64,000 nucleotides of DNA from Paenalcaligenes sp050487225 (GTDB taxonomy: Bacteria; Pseudomonadota; Gammaproteobacteria; Burkholderiales; Burkholderiaceae_B): assembly GCF_050487225.1 (NCBI RefSeq), contig NZ_JBKQGY010000002.1, positions 434,001 through 498,000 of the forward strand, written 5' to 3'. Position 1 is the first letter of the stretch, and every line of letters begins with the position of its first letter. The position numbers were made by a program, and so were the translations under genes. Below, in pieces: positions 54,412-62,077 of the stretch. The notes under the pieces were generated by a model. It had not been told where the DNA came from. It searched no databases and saw only the letters and a list, made by a program, of their open reading frames with translations.

Positions 54412-54855
54412 ATGGCAAACAAATCGAATGTCAGCAATCACCCCACCAAGCTGCTAAGCGTTGAAGAGTTATTGGCCATGCCGGACAACAACTACATGAA
54501 CGATGCACAACTGGCTTTTTTCAAGAACCGGTTGAGAGAGCTGGAGCAGGAAATTTTGGCTAACGCAGGCGCCACTACTGAAAACCTGCGTGAAACACAG
54601 TTCGTGCCTGACCCAGCGGACCGGGCCACTATCGAAGAAGAACATGCACTGGAACTGCGTACCCGCGACCGTGAGCGCAAGCTGCTGAAGAAAGTACAGC
54701 AATCCATTGCCCTGATTGATGCTGGCGAATACGGCTGGTGTGAGGAAACAGGCGAACCCATTGGGTTGCAGCGCCTGTTGGCCCGTCCTACCGCCACCTT
54801 GTCTCTGGAAGCACAAGAACGTCGCGAAAAACGTCAGAAACTGTACGGGGACTAA
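54412..54855 (+). CDS. dksA: DksA family RNA polymerase-binding factor lacking the four-Cys zinc finger
   Basis: A 147-residue DksA. The coiled-coil (about residues 33-108) carries the tip motif DPADRA (D67, D70, A72), needed for ppGpp-linked RNA polymerase control. The globular part reads YGWCEETGEPIGLQRLLARPTATLSLEAQ: only C110 remains of the C-x2-C...C-x2-C finger (T113, S131, A134 replace the others). It therefore should not need zinc for folding, like P. aeruginosa DksA2, and stays active when zinc is scarce. It follows the zinc GTPase by 46 bases. Confidence 0.93.
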   Translation: MANKSNVSNHPTKLLSVEELLAMPDNNYMNDAQLAFFKNRLRELEQEILANAGATTENLRETQFVPDPADRATIEEEHALELRTRDRERKLLKKVQQSIALIDAGEYGWCEETGEPIGLQRLLARPTATLSLEAQERREKRQKLYGD

Positions 54856-54899
54856 TCAGCGGCTTTTATACCGCTTTGCAGACCGCCCAGTTCTGTACT

Positions 54900-54941
54900 C
54901 TGTGCCACGCTAGCCCCGGCTAGCGTGGCACAGTTATTTTC
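54900..54941 (+). terminator. Terminator after dksA
   Basis: A perfect 15-bp stem with loop CCCG (CTGTGCCACGCTAGC / GCTAGCGTGGCACAG) at 54900-54933 followed by TTATTTT. It lies 45 bases after the dksA stop, ending the COG0523-dksA transcript before hslV. Confidence 0.93.
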
Positions 54942-55009
54942 TGCTGACCTCACTCTTGAATTTATGGCATCCACCCCCATTTGCAAGAGTAAGAACAGTA
55001 AGGAATGTT

Positions 55010-55543
55010 ATGGAACAATTTCACGCCACTACCATCATTGCCGTACGTCGCGGCGAGAACGTTGCCATTGGTGGCGACGGTCAAGTCACGCTGGGCAACA
55101 TTGTCATCAAAGCCACAGCACGCAAAATTCGTAAACTCTACAGGAACTCCGTACTGGCGGGTTTCGCTGGCGCCACTGCCGATGCGTTCACCCTGCTAGA
55201 ACTGTTCGAAGCCAAATTGGAAAAACATCAGGGTCACCTGATGCGAGCCGCCGTTGAGCTGACTCGTGATTGGCGTACCGATCGTGCCTTGCGCCGCTTG
55301 GAAGCCATGCTAATTGTTGCCGACAAAGAGCACACCTTGGTATTGACCGGAAACGGTGACGTACTTGAGCCTGAACACGGTATCGCCGCTATTGGCTCCG
55401 GTGGTTCGTACGCACATTCCGCTGGGTTAGCCTTGGTGCAAAACACCGATATGGCACCTGCTGACATCGTCAAGAAATCCTTGGAAATCGCTGGCGATCT
55501 TTGCATCTACACCAACGGCAACCACGTTATAGAAACGCTCTGA
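55010..55543 (+). CDS. hslV: ATP-dependent protease subunit HslV
   Basis: The 177-residue proteolytic subunit of the HslVU protease. The mature N-terminal Thr is at residue 7 after a six-residue propeptide (MEQFHA before TTIIAVRRG), followed by GGDGQVTLG and the Ser/Asp/Lys surroundings RKIRKLYRNSVLAGFAG of the active site. The ATG at 55010 has AAGGA upstream; a longer frame to 54956 lacks support. It lies 20 bases upstream of hslU and forms a two-ring dodecamer that degrades misfolded proteins unfolded by HslU. Confidence 0.97.
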   Translation: MEQFHATTIIAVRRGENVAIGGDGQVTLGNIVIKATARKIRKLYRNSVLAGFAGATADAFTLLELFEAKLEKHQGHLMRAAVELTRDWRTDRALRRLEAMLIVADKEHTLVLTGNGDVLEPEHGIAAIGSGGSYAHSAGLALVQNTDMAPADIVKKSLEIAGDLCIYTNGNHVIETL

Positions 55544-55563
55544 CTTTCAAAGGCTGTATCATC

Positions 55564-56895
55564 ATGTCCGCTACATCCATGACACCCGGAGAAATTGTCT
55601 CCGAGCTAGACAAACATATTGTTGGCCAAAATCGTGCCAAACGCTCTGTGGCCGTGGCCCTGCGCAACCGCTGGCGTCGTCAGCAGGTTCCAGAGCCCCT
55701 CAACCACGAAATCACCCCTAAAAACATTTTGATGATTGGGCCCACCGGTGTAGGTAAAACCGAAATTGCCCGCCGTTTGGCCAAACTGGCTAACGCACCT
55801 TTCATCAAAGTCGAAGCCACTAAATTCACTGAAGTGGGTTATGTAGGTCGTGACGTAGAAACCATCATCCGTGATTTGGTCGATGCATCCGTCAAACAAA
55901 CTCGCGAATTAGAAATGCGTCGCGTACGCAGCAAAGCTGAAGAATCCGCCGAAGACCGCATCTTGGATGCATTGGTTCCTCCTGCGCGTGACAGCTACGG
56001 CCAACCTGAACGCGAAGAAACTGGCGCACGCCAAACCTTCCGCAAACGTCTGCGCGAAGGCAAGCTGGATGACACCGAGATTGAAATTGATGTGGCGCAA
56101 GCCATGCCTCAAATGGAAATCATGGCGCCCCCAGGAATGGAAGAAATGACCGAGCAACTGCGTGGCATGTTTGCGGGCATGGGTCGTGATAAAACCAAAA
56201 AACGCAAACTACGTGTGAAAGAAGCCTTCAAGCTACTGGTAGATGAAGAGGCGGCTAAACACATCAACGAAGAAGAACTGCGCGCTGCAGCGGTACAAAA
56301 CGCTGAGCAAAACGGTATCGTCTTCTTGGACGAGATAGACAAAATCACCTCTCGCGAAGGCAACACCAGCGGTGAGGTTTCTCGTCAGGGCGTGCAACGT
56401 GACTTGCTACCATTGGTAGAAGGTACTACCGTCAATACCAAGTACGGCGTGGTACGCACAGACCACATTTTGTTCATTGCTTCAGGCGCGTTCCACTTAT
56501 CTCGCCCGTCTGACCTGATCCCCGAGCTACAGGGCCGTTTCCCCATCCGTGTGGAACTGGATTCCCTGACTGCCGATGATTTCGTCTGCATTTTGTCTGA
56601 CACCGACGCGTCACTGACTAAACAGTACACCGCGTTGTTGGCCACCGAAAATGTGCATTTAGACTTCACACCAGAAGGTATTCGCCGTTTGGCTGAATTG
56701 GCTTTCGAGGTGAACGAGCGCACTGAGAACATCGGTGCACGACGCTTGTACACCGTGATGGAAAAACTGCTGGATGATCTGTCCTACGAGGCCGGCTCTA
56801 AAGCCGAGCAAACCGTAGTGATTGATGCCGCGTATGTAGAGGCACAACTGCACGAAGCTGTGACACACCAAGACTTGGCACGCTACGTGCTGTAA
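55564..56895 (+). CDS. hslU: ATP-dependent protease ATPase subunit HslU
   Basis: A 443-residue Clp/Hsp100 AAA+ ATPase that unfolds substrates for HslV. Residues: MTPGEIVSELDKHIVGQNRAKRSVAVALRNRWRR near 6-39, Walker A GPTGVGKTEIARRLAKLANAPF near 60, the intermediate I-domain around 110-230, Walker B NGIVFLDEIDKI near 250, sensor and C-terminal tail LHEAVTHQDLARYVL that inserts into HslV. Start at the ATG 55564 with no strong ribosome site. It is followed by a terminator, so hslVU ends there. Confidence 0.97.
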   Translation: MSATSMTPGEIVSELDKHIVGQNRAKRSVAVALRNRWRRQQVPEPLNHEITPKNILMIGPTGVGKTEIARRLAKLANAPFIKVEATKFTEVGYVGRDVETIIRDLVDASVKQTRELEMRRVRSKAEESAEDRILDALVPPARDSYGQPEREETGARQTFRKRLREGKLDDTEIEIDVAQAMPQMEIMAPPGMEEMTEQLRGMFAGMGRDKTKKRKLRVKEAFKLLVDEEAAKHINEEELRAAAVQNAEQNGIVFLDEIDKITSREGNTSGEVSRQGVQRDLLPLVEGTTVNTKYGVVRTDHILFIASGAFHLSRPSDLIPELQGRFPIRVELDSLTADDFVCILSDTDASLTKQYTALLATENVHLDFTPEGIRRLAELAFEVNERTENIGARRLYTVMEKLLDDLSYEAGSKAEQTVVIDAAYVEAQLHEAVTHQDLARYVL

Positions 56896-56919
56896 GCCTG
56901 ACTGACTCAGCACCAACGA

Positions 56920-56948
56920 AACAGCCGCCCTTGAGGCGGCTGTTTTTA
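56920..56948 (+). terminator. Terminator of hslVU
   Basis: A 10-bp stem AACAGCCGCC / GGCGGCTGTT, five-base loop, then TTTTTA, 24 bases after the hslU stop. Confidence 0.93.
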
Positions 56949-57036
56949 TATTAGGACAGTGTCTTTGTCTGTAGAAAACTATAGGCAGCTTAGTACGGTC
57001 TCTCTACGAACACTCTATACGTGAGGCACAAGAACT

Positions 57037-57100
57037 AAAAAGCCCTCTCTGTTTGCCCATTCCTTATTACGAGGAAACGCGGCCACAGCGAGGGCTTCTG
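57037..57100 (-). terminator. Long-loop terminator after the CusF-like gene
   Basis: On the minus strand AAGCCCTC-G-CTGT pairs with ACAG-A-GAGGGCTT across a 32-base loop and then TTTTAG. It lies 24-84 bases after the CusF-like stop and is its likely terminator; the loop contains a smaller CCT...AGG stem. Confidence 0.65.
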
Positions 57101-57120
57101 TCTGGTACTACCTAAACTAC

Positions 57121-57417
57121 TTATTTCTGAATACTGATCACCACGTACTCATCATTCTGGCGAATGGCCACAAAACGCACTTTATCACCCGGTTTTAAAT
57201 CAGCCAGTAACGTAGGATCAATACGATAAACCAGAGTCATCGCTGGCAACCGTAACACGTCAATCTCACCATGTTTAAGTGTGATTTTTCCAGCGTCAGG
57301 GTCTACCCGGCGCACTTCACCTGAGGCTCTGGCCTCTTGGGCAACACTTACACTAGAGAACAACGTCATGAATACTATAGCTAGTAAAGCACTTAGCTTA
57401 CGCAAAGTTCGCAGCAT
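57121..57417 (-). CDS. CusF-like periplasmic copper-binding domain protein, degenerate site
   Basis: A 98-residue secreted protein: signal peptide to about residue 26 (LFSSVSVA) and an OB-fold of CusF type. The CusF copper site (His, Trp, Met, Met) is only partly kept: KHGEIDVLRLPAMTLVYRI near residues 48-66 has the His and the first Met, but the Trp position reads R or L and the second Met is Leu. It may bind metal weakly or have another role. No cus transporter genes lie nearby. It is alone between hslU and the acetyltransferase. Confidence 0.75.
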   Translation of the reverse strand: MLRTLRKLSALLAIVFMTLFSSVSVAQEARASGEVRRVDPDAGKITLKHGEIDVLRLPAMTLVYRIDPTLLADLKPGDKVRFVAIRQNDEYVVISIQK

Positions 57418-57512
57418 CGATTACACTCCTTGACGGCATGATGCATTATTGTAGCAGCCCATGTTGACTACGCCGTATACGCGTATTTTCTGAATTATCG
57501 CACACAGTCTGT

Positions 57513-58022
57513 ATGTCATACCCTCTTTCCTCTGGCTATATTTTACGCGAAGCTACGCGTCAAGACATTCCCCAAATCCATCAATTAATGACGGAAATGG
57601 CGACCTTTGAAAAATTGCTGGATACTTTCCAAGCCACTGAGCAAACCTTGCTCGACAACATCTTCACACAGCCTGCTGCCGTGAACTGTTTGGTCATTTG
57701 TCATCAAGATGCGCCGGAAACTCTGGTGTCCTACATCATGTGGTTTCACAACTACTCTTCTTTCAGAGCCAAACGCGGCTTGTACCTGGAAGACATTTAT
57801 ATTGCCCCCGAACACCGCCGTTTGGGCTTGGGGCAGCAAGTCTTGCAGTACTTGGCACGCAAAGCACTGGAGCTAGATTGCGCGAGGTTTGAATGGGTAG
57901 TGCTGGACTGGAACCAAAGTGCGATTGAGTTCTACGAACACTTAGGGGCCTCGGTATTGCCTGATTGGCGTATTGTGCGCATTGAAGGCAGTGCACTAGA
58001 GAACTTAGCCCAAGCGAGCTAA
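57513..58022 (+). CDS. GNAT family N-acetyltransferase
   Basis: A 169-residue GNAT enzyme. YIAPEHRRLGLGQQVLQYLARKALE near 94 holds the acetyl-CoA motif A (R-x2-G-x-G-Q/K), and DWNQSAIEFYEHLGASVL near 133 is motif B-like. YILREATRQDIPQIHQLMTEMATFEK is the typical N-terminus, similar to the diamine/spermidine-type GNATs of Alcaligenaceae. Acceptor unknown. Its stop is five bases before the cobalamin adenosyltransferase start, so the two genes are co-transcribed. Confidence 0.9.
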   Translation: MSYPLSSGYILREATRQDIPQIHQLMTEMATFEKLLDTFQATEQTLLDNIFTQPAAVNCLVICHQDAPETLVSYIMWFHNYSSFRAKRGLYLEDIYIAPEHRRLGLGQQVLQYLARKALELDCARFEWVVLDWNQSAIEFYEHLGASVLPDWRIVRIEGSALENLAQAS

Positions 58023-58027
58023 TCACT

Positions 58028-58579
58028 ATGAGCGACAGGCTTTCCAGCATCACCACACGTACCGGCGACCAAGGCGAAACCAGCCTAGGCGATGGTCAAC
58101 GCGTACCCAAGAATAGTTTGCGTATCCACGCCTTAGGTGAGGTGGACGAGCTAAACAGTCTGATTGGGGTGTGGCGCTGTGAAGCCCTACCTGAAGCCAT
58201 CGATACCTTGCTGTCTCATATACAGCACCATCTGTTCGATATGGGTGCAGAACTCTGTATTCCAGGTCATGAGGCCATGCGCGATTCGCAATTGGCTGAG
58301 TTAGATAACGCCATACTCACTTTCAATGCACCGCTACCACCGTTGAAAGAATTCATTCTTCCTGGTGGCAGCCGTGCCGCTGCACTGGCTCATCAAGCGC
58401 GTACGGTAGCACGTAGAGCCGAACGTAGTGTCGTGGCGTTACTGCAATTCGATGGCGTACGGCCCGTGGTGGTACAGTATTTAAACCGGCTCTCAGACCT
58501 GTGCTTTATTCTGGCACGATGCTTGAATCAGCACACTGGCCAACCCGATGTACTGTGGCAACCTCACGCGCAATCATGA
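58028..58579 (+). CDS. Cob(I)alamin adenosyltransferase, PduO type
   Basis: A 183-residue ATP:cob(I)alamin adenosyltransferase. TTRTGDQGETSLGDGQRVPKNSLRIHALGEVDELNSLIG near 8-46 contains the ATP-binding N-terminus, PGGSRAAALAHQARTVARRAERSVV near 115 the conserved Arg/Glu residues, and YLNRLSDLCFILAR near 155 the C-terminal motif. It makes adenosylcobalamin. It shares six bases with the converging amidohydrolase, tail to tail. Confidence 0.93.
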   Translation: MSDRLSSITTRTGDQGETSLGDGQRVPKNSLRIHALGEVDELNSLIGVWRCEALPEAIDTLLSHIQHHLFDMGAELCIPGHEAMRDSQLAELDNAILTFNAPLPPLKEFILPGGSRAAALAHQARTVARRAERSVVALLQFDGVRPVVVQYLNRLSDLCFILARCLNQHTGQPDVLWQPHAQS

Positions 58580-59431
58580 TGCGCAACTACTCACATAGTT
58601 CGCCAACTGCTGACTTACCCTCGCCAAATCAGCTTGCAGACTCGTAAAGCCAGAGCTCTTACGGTGATGACGTTCATCCATATATAAGGCTCTATTTACC
58701 TCTATCTGCAAACTATGCCGATTTTGTGTGGGCTTTCCTACTTGTGTCACGATCGCCGCCCCTGAATAGGGATGGTTGCGCACTACCCTGTAGCCTGCTG
58801 CTTTCAACAGATGTTCGACGGTTGCGATAAAGTCGGCGCTACAACTAGTGCCTTGCCTATCCCCCAATACAAAGTCAGCCACAGGCCCCGTGGTGAACAC
58901 CGTTTTCACACTGGAAGGCATTGAGTGCAGATTCAAATGCCAAACTCCGCCAAAACGCCTATGTAGGTGGCGTATTTGTAGCCCCAACCAATCGTGATAC
59001 GGCCTATACACCTGCGCTAAGCGCGATTGCACCTCCGCTACGCTTAGCTGACGATCGTACAGCTCAACCGGACCTAGACTCTTCCACAACAACCCATGTC
59101 CAAGTTGGGTTTTCTCGGATGGTTCAAGTAAGCCTGGCCACGGTGCATCCATCATTTTGGGATCCAGATCGGTCTCATAACGATTCAAATCCACATAGCT
59201 TCTGGCAACACGGGCGGCCAGCAAACCCGCCCCCTGCGTTGGTAAGGCTGACCATAGCTGATCCACAAACGCATCCTCGGCGCGACGCAATACCTGCATG
59301 GGTACTCGGCTACGAAAATCTAAGGGATAAACATTGCCACTGTGCGGGGAGTCCGCCAACAACGGAACCTGCAAGGCGCTATCTGGCGCATGCCACTCAA
59401 ATGGCAATAACGGCTTGTGAATATCCTGCAT
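58574..59431 (-). CDS. N-formylglutamate amidohydrolase family protein
   Basis: A 285-residue member of the N-formylglutamate amidohydrolase (HutG-type) family. Signatures: PLLADSPHSGNVYPLDFRSRVP near 23, HLNLHSMPSS near 164, GDRQGTSCSADFIATVEHLL near 190, NHPYSGAAIVTQVGKP near 220, and QIEVNRALYMDE near 241. N-formylglutamate is the last step of one histidine pathway, but no hut genes are close. The upstream sodium symporter on the same strand is the nearest partner, 274 bases away with a terminator between. Confidence 0.9.
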   Translation of the reverse strand: MQDIHKPLLPFEWHAPDSALQVPLLADSPHSGNVYPLDFRSRVPMQVLRRAEDAFVDQLWSALPTQGAGLLAARVARSYVDLNRYETDLDPKMMDAPWPGLLEPSEKTQLGHGLLWKSLGPVELYDRQLSVAEVQSRLAQVYRPYHDWLGLQIRHLHRRFGGVWHLNLHSMPSSVKTVFTTGPVADFVLGDRQGTSCSADFIATVEHLLKAAGYRVVRNHPYSGAAIVTQVGKPTQNRHSLQIEVNRALYMDERHHRKSSGFTSLQADLARVSQQLANYVSSCAS

Positions 59432-59510
59432 TGTCTCTCCTCTACTTCTTTTTATGGCTGCATGATCTCACACTGCGATACGGCTAGTTCTTTGTAACAT
59501 AGGCCATCGC

Positions 59511-59546
59511 AAAACGGGCCATGTACTGCTTGAGTACATGGCCCGT
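59511..59546 (-). terminator. Terminator after the symporter pair
   Basis: A perfect 14-bp stem (ACGGGCCATGTACT / AGTACATGGCCCGT, loop of five) with four T on the minus strand, 24 bases after the stop of the small partner gene. It ends the symporter transcript. Confidence 0.92.
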
Positions 59547-59569
59547 AAAGGTTACGCGTTGCAACTGAC

Positions 59570-59695
59570 TTAGATCATTTCTTTGCCATCACGTTTGGCT
59601 GCCCGCCAATCACGCACTAATGCTCCGATCAACAATGCCAACACGCCCGCAGACAATACTGGCCAGATCAATATATAGGTCACAATCCAATTCAT
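59570..59695 (-). CDS. Putative transporter small subunit (41 residues)
   Basis: A 41-residue protein starting MNWIVTYILIWPVLSAGVLA, one hydrophobic segment, then a basic tail ending KRDGKEMI. The ATG at 59695 has GGAG six bases upstream and lies 16 bases after the symporter stop. Such tiny proteins are annotated in Burkholderiales as putative transporter small subunits next to sodium:solute symporters. It was probably missed by length cut-offs. Confidence 0.8.
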   Translation of the reverse strand: MNWIVTYILIWPVLSAGVLALLIGALVRDWRAAKRDGKEMI

Positions 59696-59711
59696 GTTTG
59701 CTCCTTTCTTA

Positions 59712-61406
59712 TTACAGTTGTGGCTTAGGCGTAAGCGCTGGTTGTTTTTTGGAAGGCTTCACCATCTTTTCTTGCTCTTCATGGAAAGCCCGCACACGAT
59801 GCGACAACACAGAGAAATCAAAACGCTCAGAGCTGCGTAGACTCAGCAACGTACACACAATCGCACTCGCACCATATGAGGTCAACGAGCCCAGCAAAAC
59901 AGTGTAATCACGCCAGAAACCGACGCCATAGTAGATCAACACAACGGTTACCACTGCCCCCACTGTCAACGCCAGGTTGCGTCCAAAGAAGGCAAAGGTC
60001 ATCAAACCTACTACTACGCCACCACCCACAGAGGCCACCAGCTCGAAAAATACAGCCACAATGCCGGTCATGGGGATGAGTTCAAAACGCACCAACAAGA
60101 ACATGGTGACGGCGCACGCTACCGAGGTAGTAAAGGCCGTATTGGTCACACGGTTCCAGAAGAAGCTACTGATCACCGGAAATACAATTGCTCCCCACAG
60201 AGCCCCGACGAACACCAGCATCACCAGAATATCCAGACGCAAACTTGCAAAGACCACACCACACATGGTGGCCACAATCATGGTCATACGCCCCCACAAC
60301 AACATACGTCGTGGATCTGGTTTTCCTTTAGCGATGTTTTTACCGTAAATATCCGTCATCACAATCGCTGACAACGCGCACAAGTCTGCGTCAGCAGTGG
60401 ACGACAAGGAACCAATCACCAAGATAAAGAACAGCGCAATACCAAATGGTGGCAAGTAGGCCGACGCCATTTGCGGGATGATATTGTTCATGTCCCCATC
60501 AATGGGCTGCAAACCAGTAAAGAGTGCCAATAAGCCCAAAATACCCAAACCAATCACAACCACACCGTAGCCTACGGTTGCCGTTAAGAACGTAGGTTTG
60601 ATTAAGTCTTGGCGTACGGCAAAGAGTCGCTGTGCAATGGTCTGGTTACCAATGGCATAAGCCAACACCGCGATGAAATACGGAGCGCCTTGCTCCAAGA
60701 TGGCCGTGGTCGAGAAGAAATCAGCTTGTTCGCTACTTAAACGCCAGAAGTTATCCGCAATTAAATCCGGTCCTCCAGCGTTAAAGAAGATCAGTGGAAT
60801 GATAATTACCGCCGCCAGAATCATTGCCACCAACTGCGCAAAGTCTGTCAGCACAGAAGCTCTGAAACCTGACCATAAGGTGTAAGACAACACCCCCAAA
60901 CCCGCAATTAATACCCCCTGAATAAAGCTCAGCGGGCTTAGCATGGACACCAATGCACCGGCTGCCGTGAAGTTCACCATCAAACTGATACAGCTACCAA
61001 TCAAATTGGATACCGCCATAATCATCTGACTGGATCGGCCATGACGGGCATATACCACCTCAGCCAGCGTATGAGCTTCAGGCGCTAATTCTCTAAAGCG
61101 TCTTCCAAAAGGGAAGATAAACAAAATCATCAATGCGCCCCAGAATCCATAATGTATAGGGCCAGACAACCCATACTTATATCCCGAGGTGGCGCTTGCA
61201 TAGAAAGATGCCGCCCAAATCCAGGTAGCGATCATACTAGCGGCTGACAGCCCAAACCCTACAGCGCTGTTAGACACCATATAACCGTCTACGTTTTCCT
61301 CCTTTTTACTGATGAGTAATGACAATAAGAACGTCAGTAAATAGAATCCCAGCAATAGCAAAATCGCTGAGGTTGCAGACAGCTGAAAGAACTCTGTTTC
61401 TTGCAT
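59712..61406 (-). CDS. Sodium:solute symporter (SSS family)
   Basis: A 564-residue membrane protein with about 13-14 segments of the LeuT-like SSS family. YMVSNSAVGFGLSAASMIATWIWAASFYASATSGYKYGLSGPIHYGFWG near 42-90 and FTAAGALVSMLSPLSFIQG near 145 are typical of the urea/polyamine-type SSS subgroup; LYTLWSGFRASVLTDFAQLV-type motif near 177 is the SSS signature. Length is close to DUR3-like members. The cargo is uncertain; urea, a polyamine or a carboxylate are all possible. It is co-transcribed with a 41-residue small partner and preceded by a long structured leader (61436-61792). Confidence 0.88.
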   Translation of the reverse strand: MQETEFFQLSATSAILLLLGFYLLTFLLSLLISKKEENVDGYMVSNSAVGFGLSAASMIATWIWAASFYASATSGYKYGLSGPIHYGFWGALMILFIFPFGRRFRELAPEAHTLAEVVYARHGRSSQMIMAVSNLIGSCISLMVNFTAAGALVSMLSPLSFIQGVLIAGLGVLSYTLWSGFRASVLTDFAQLVAMILAAVIIIPLIFFNAGGPDLIADNFWRLSSEQADFFSTTAILEQGAPYFIAVLAYAIGNQTIAQRLFAVRQDLIKPTFLTATVGYGVVVIGLGILGLLALFTGLQPIDGDMNNIIPQMASAYLPPFGIALFFILVIGSLSSTADADLCALSAIVMTDIYGKNIAKGKPDPRRMLLWGRMTMIVATMCGVVFASLRLDILVMLVFVGALWGAIVFPVISSFFWNRVTNTAFTTSVACAVTMFLLVRFELIPMTGIVAVFFELVASVGGGVVVGLMTFAFFGRNLALTVGAVVTVVLIYYGVGFWRDYTVLLGSLTSYGASAIVCTLLSLRSSERFDFSVLSHRVRAFHEEQEKMVKPSKKQPALTPKPQL

Positions 61407-61432
61407 GCTTTTATCGTTTCCTTAATGTTATT

Positions 61433-61567
61433 TCAACAAAAAGGCTTTACTGGGTAATAGGCATTAGAAAGCCGACGCCAGTAAAACCAGCGCGCACCAA
61501 CCGAAACACCAATAACCGGAAATAAACGCAACAAAGCATCCCAAGAAAGTTTGAGATACGCAGACAC
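61433..61567 (-). CDS. Possible 44-residue small membrane peptide upstream of the symporter
   Basis: From a GTG at 61567 (AGG seven bases upstream) an open frame runs 44 codons to a TGA at 61433, 26 bases before the symporter. It encodes a hydrophobic stretch (LLRLFPVIGVSVGARWFYW) then a basic and aromatic tail. Codon choice is ordinary. The same DNA can also fold as an RNA hairpin (61443-61488), so the coding reading competes with the structured-RNA reading. I rate it as possible only. Confidence 0.3.
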   Translation of the reverse strand: MSAYLKLSWDALLRLFPVIGVSVGARWFYWRRLSNAYYPVKPFC

Positions 61568-61792
61568 AAGGGTGCCTAAGGGGCGTGAGAGCCTTAAGGA
61601 AGGCCGCACGGGCCCCGACGCAGACTGCTAAAGCAGTTGATGGTTGCCACGACCGTTTCGGACGGGCATAGGTGTATCGGCTTACAAGCCGGGTCACTGT
61701 ATAGCGACCTGAGACAAGGTTACCGATTGTCGAGCCTCCAACCTCTTGACCGGTAACACATACGTGCTGATTGCAGCCATTCTGACTGAATC
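61436..61792 (-). ncRNA. Unassigned structured RNA / symporter leader
   Basis: About 350 bases between a strong promoter and the symporter start, rich in hairpins on the minus strand: a 7-bp long-range stem GTTACCG / CGGTAAC (61719-61725 with 61751-61757), GGTCAC / GCGACC (61692-61709), CGGCT-TACA-AGCCG (61678-61691), CCGT-ACGG (61653-61665), ACTGC-TAAA-GCAGT (61624-61637), GCCTT-AAGG-AAGGC (61591-61604), and a final stem of 8 bp plus 2 with five T after it (61438-61488). It could be a free RNA or a regulatory leader. It does not show the signature motifs of RNase P RNA, tmRNA, SRP RNA, or of guanidine-I, cobalamin, TPP, FMN or SAH riboswitches. Confidence 0.5.
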
Positions 61793-61798
61793 CGGATC

Positions 61799-61827
61799 AT
61801 TATACCCACGATACCCATCCCCATCAA
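61799..61827 (-). promoter_or_regulatory. Strong sigma-70 promoter for the structured RNA and symporter
   Basis: On the minus strand TTGATG (61827-61822), a 17-base spacer and a perfect TATAAT (61804-61799). The start would be near 61792. This is one of the best promoters in the window. The next 270 bases on the other side (61828-62077), before the ligase gene, are AT-rich; I see no gene there and only a TAAAAT hexamer at 62031 as a possible -10. Confidence 0.8.
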
Positions 61828-62077
61828 ATTCGCATAAACCCGCAAAAACAGGACTATCTCCAAAATCTCATGAACAGTAAAATTTACGATGTACTAAAGG
61901 TTAAGACGTAGCTCTTACTACAGGCATACAATACTCACGCTGCCACGCTTTCTTTACCCATCAACATTTATTGCAAAAGTAATATTTTGTTACTCGAAAT
62001 TTCCTGTGTATATCCGTAATACTCAGTGAATAAAATAGTGAACATCTACTGCAGCGTCTGACGCTAATCGAATAACC

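Noticed and set aside
61436..61792. RNase P RNA, tmRNA, 6S RNA or guanidine riboswitch at this place
   Set aside because: The signature motifs of the first two and of guanidine-I are absent, and the chain of separate hairpins does not form the single long rod of 6S RNA. A covariance search would be decisive.
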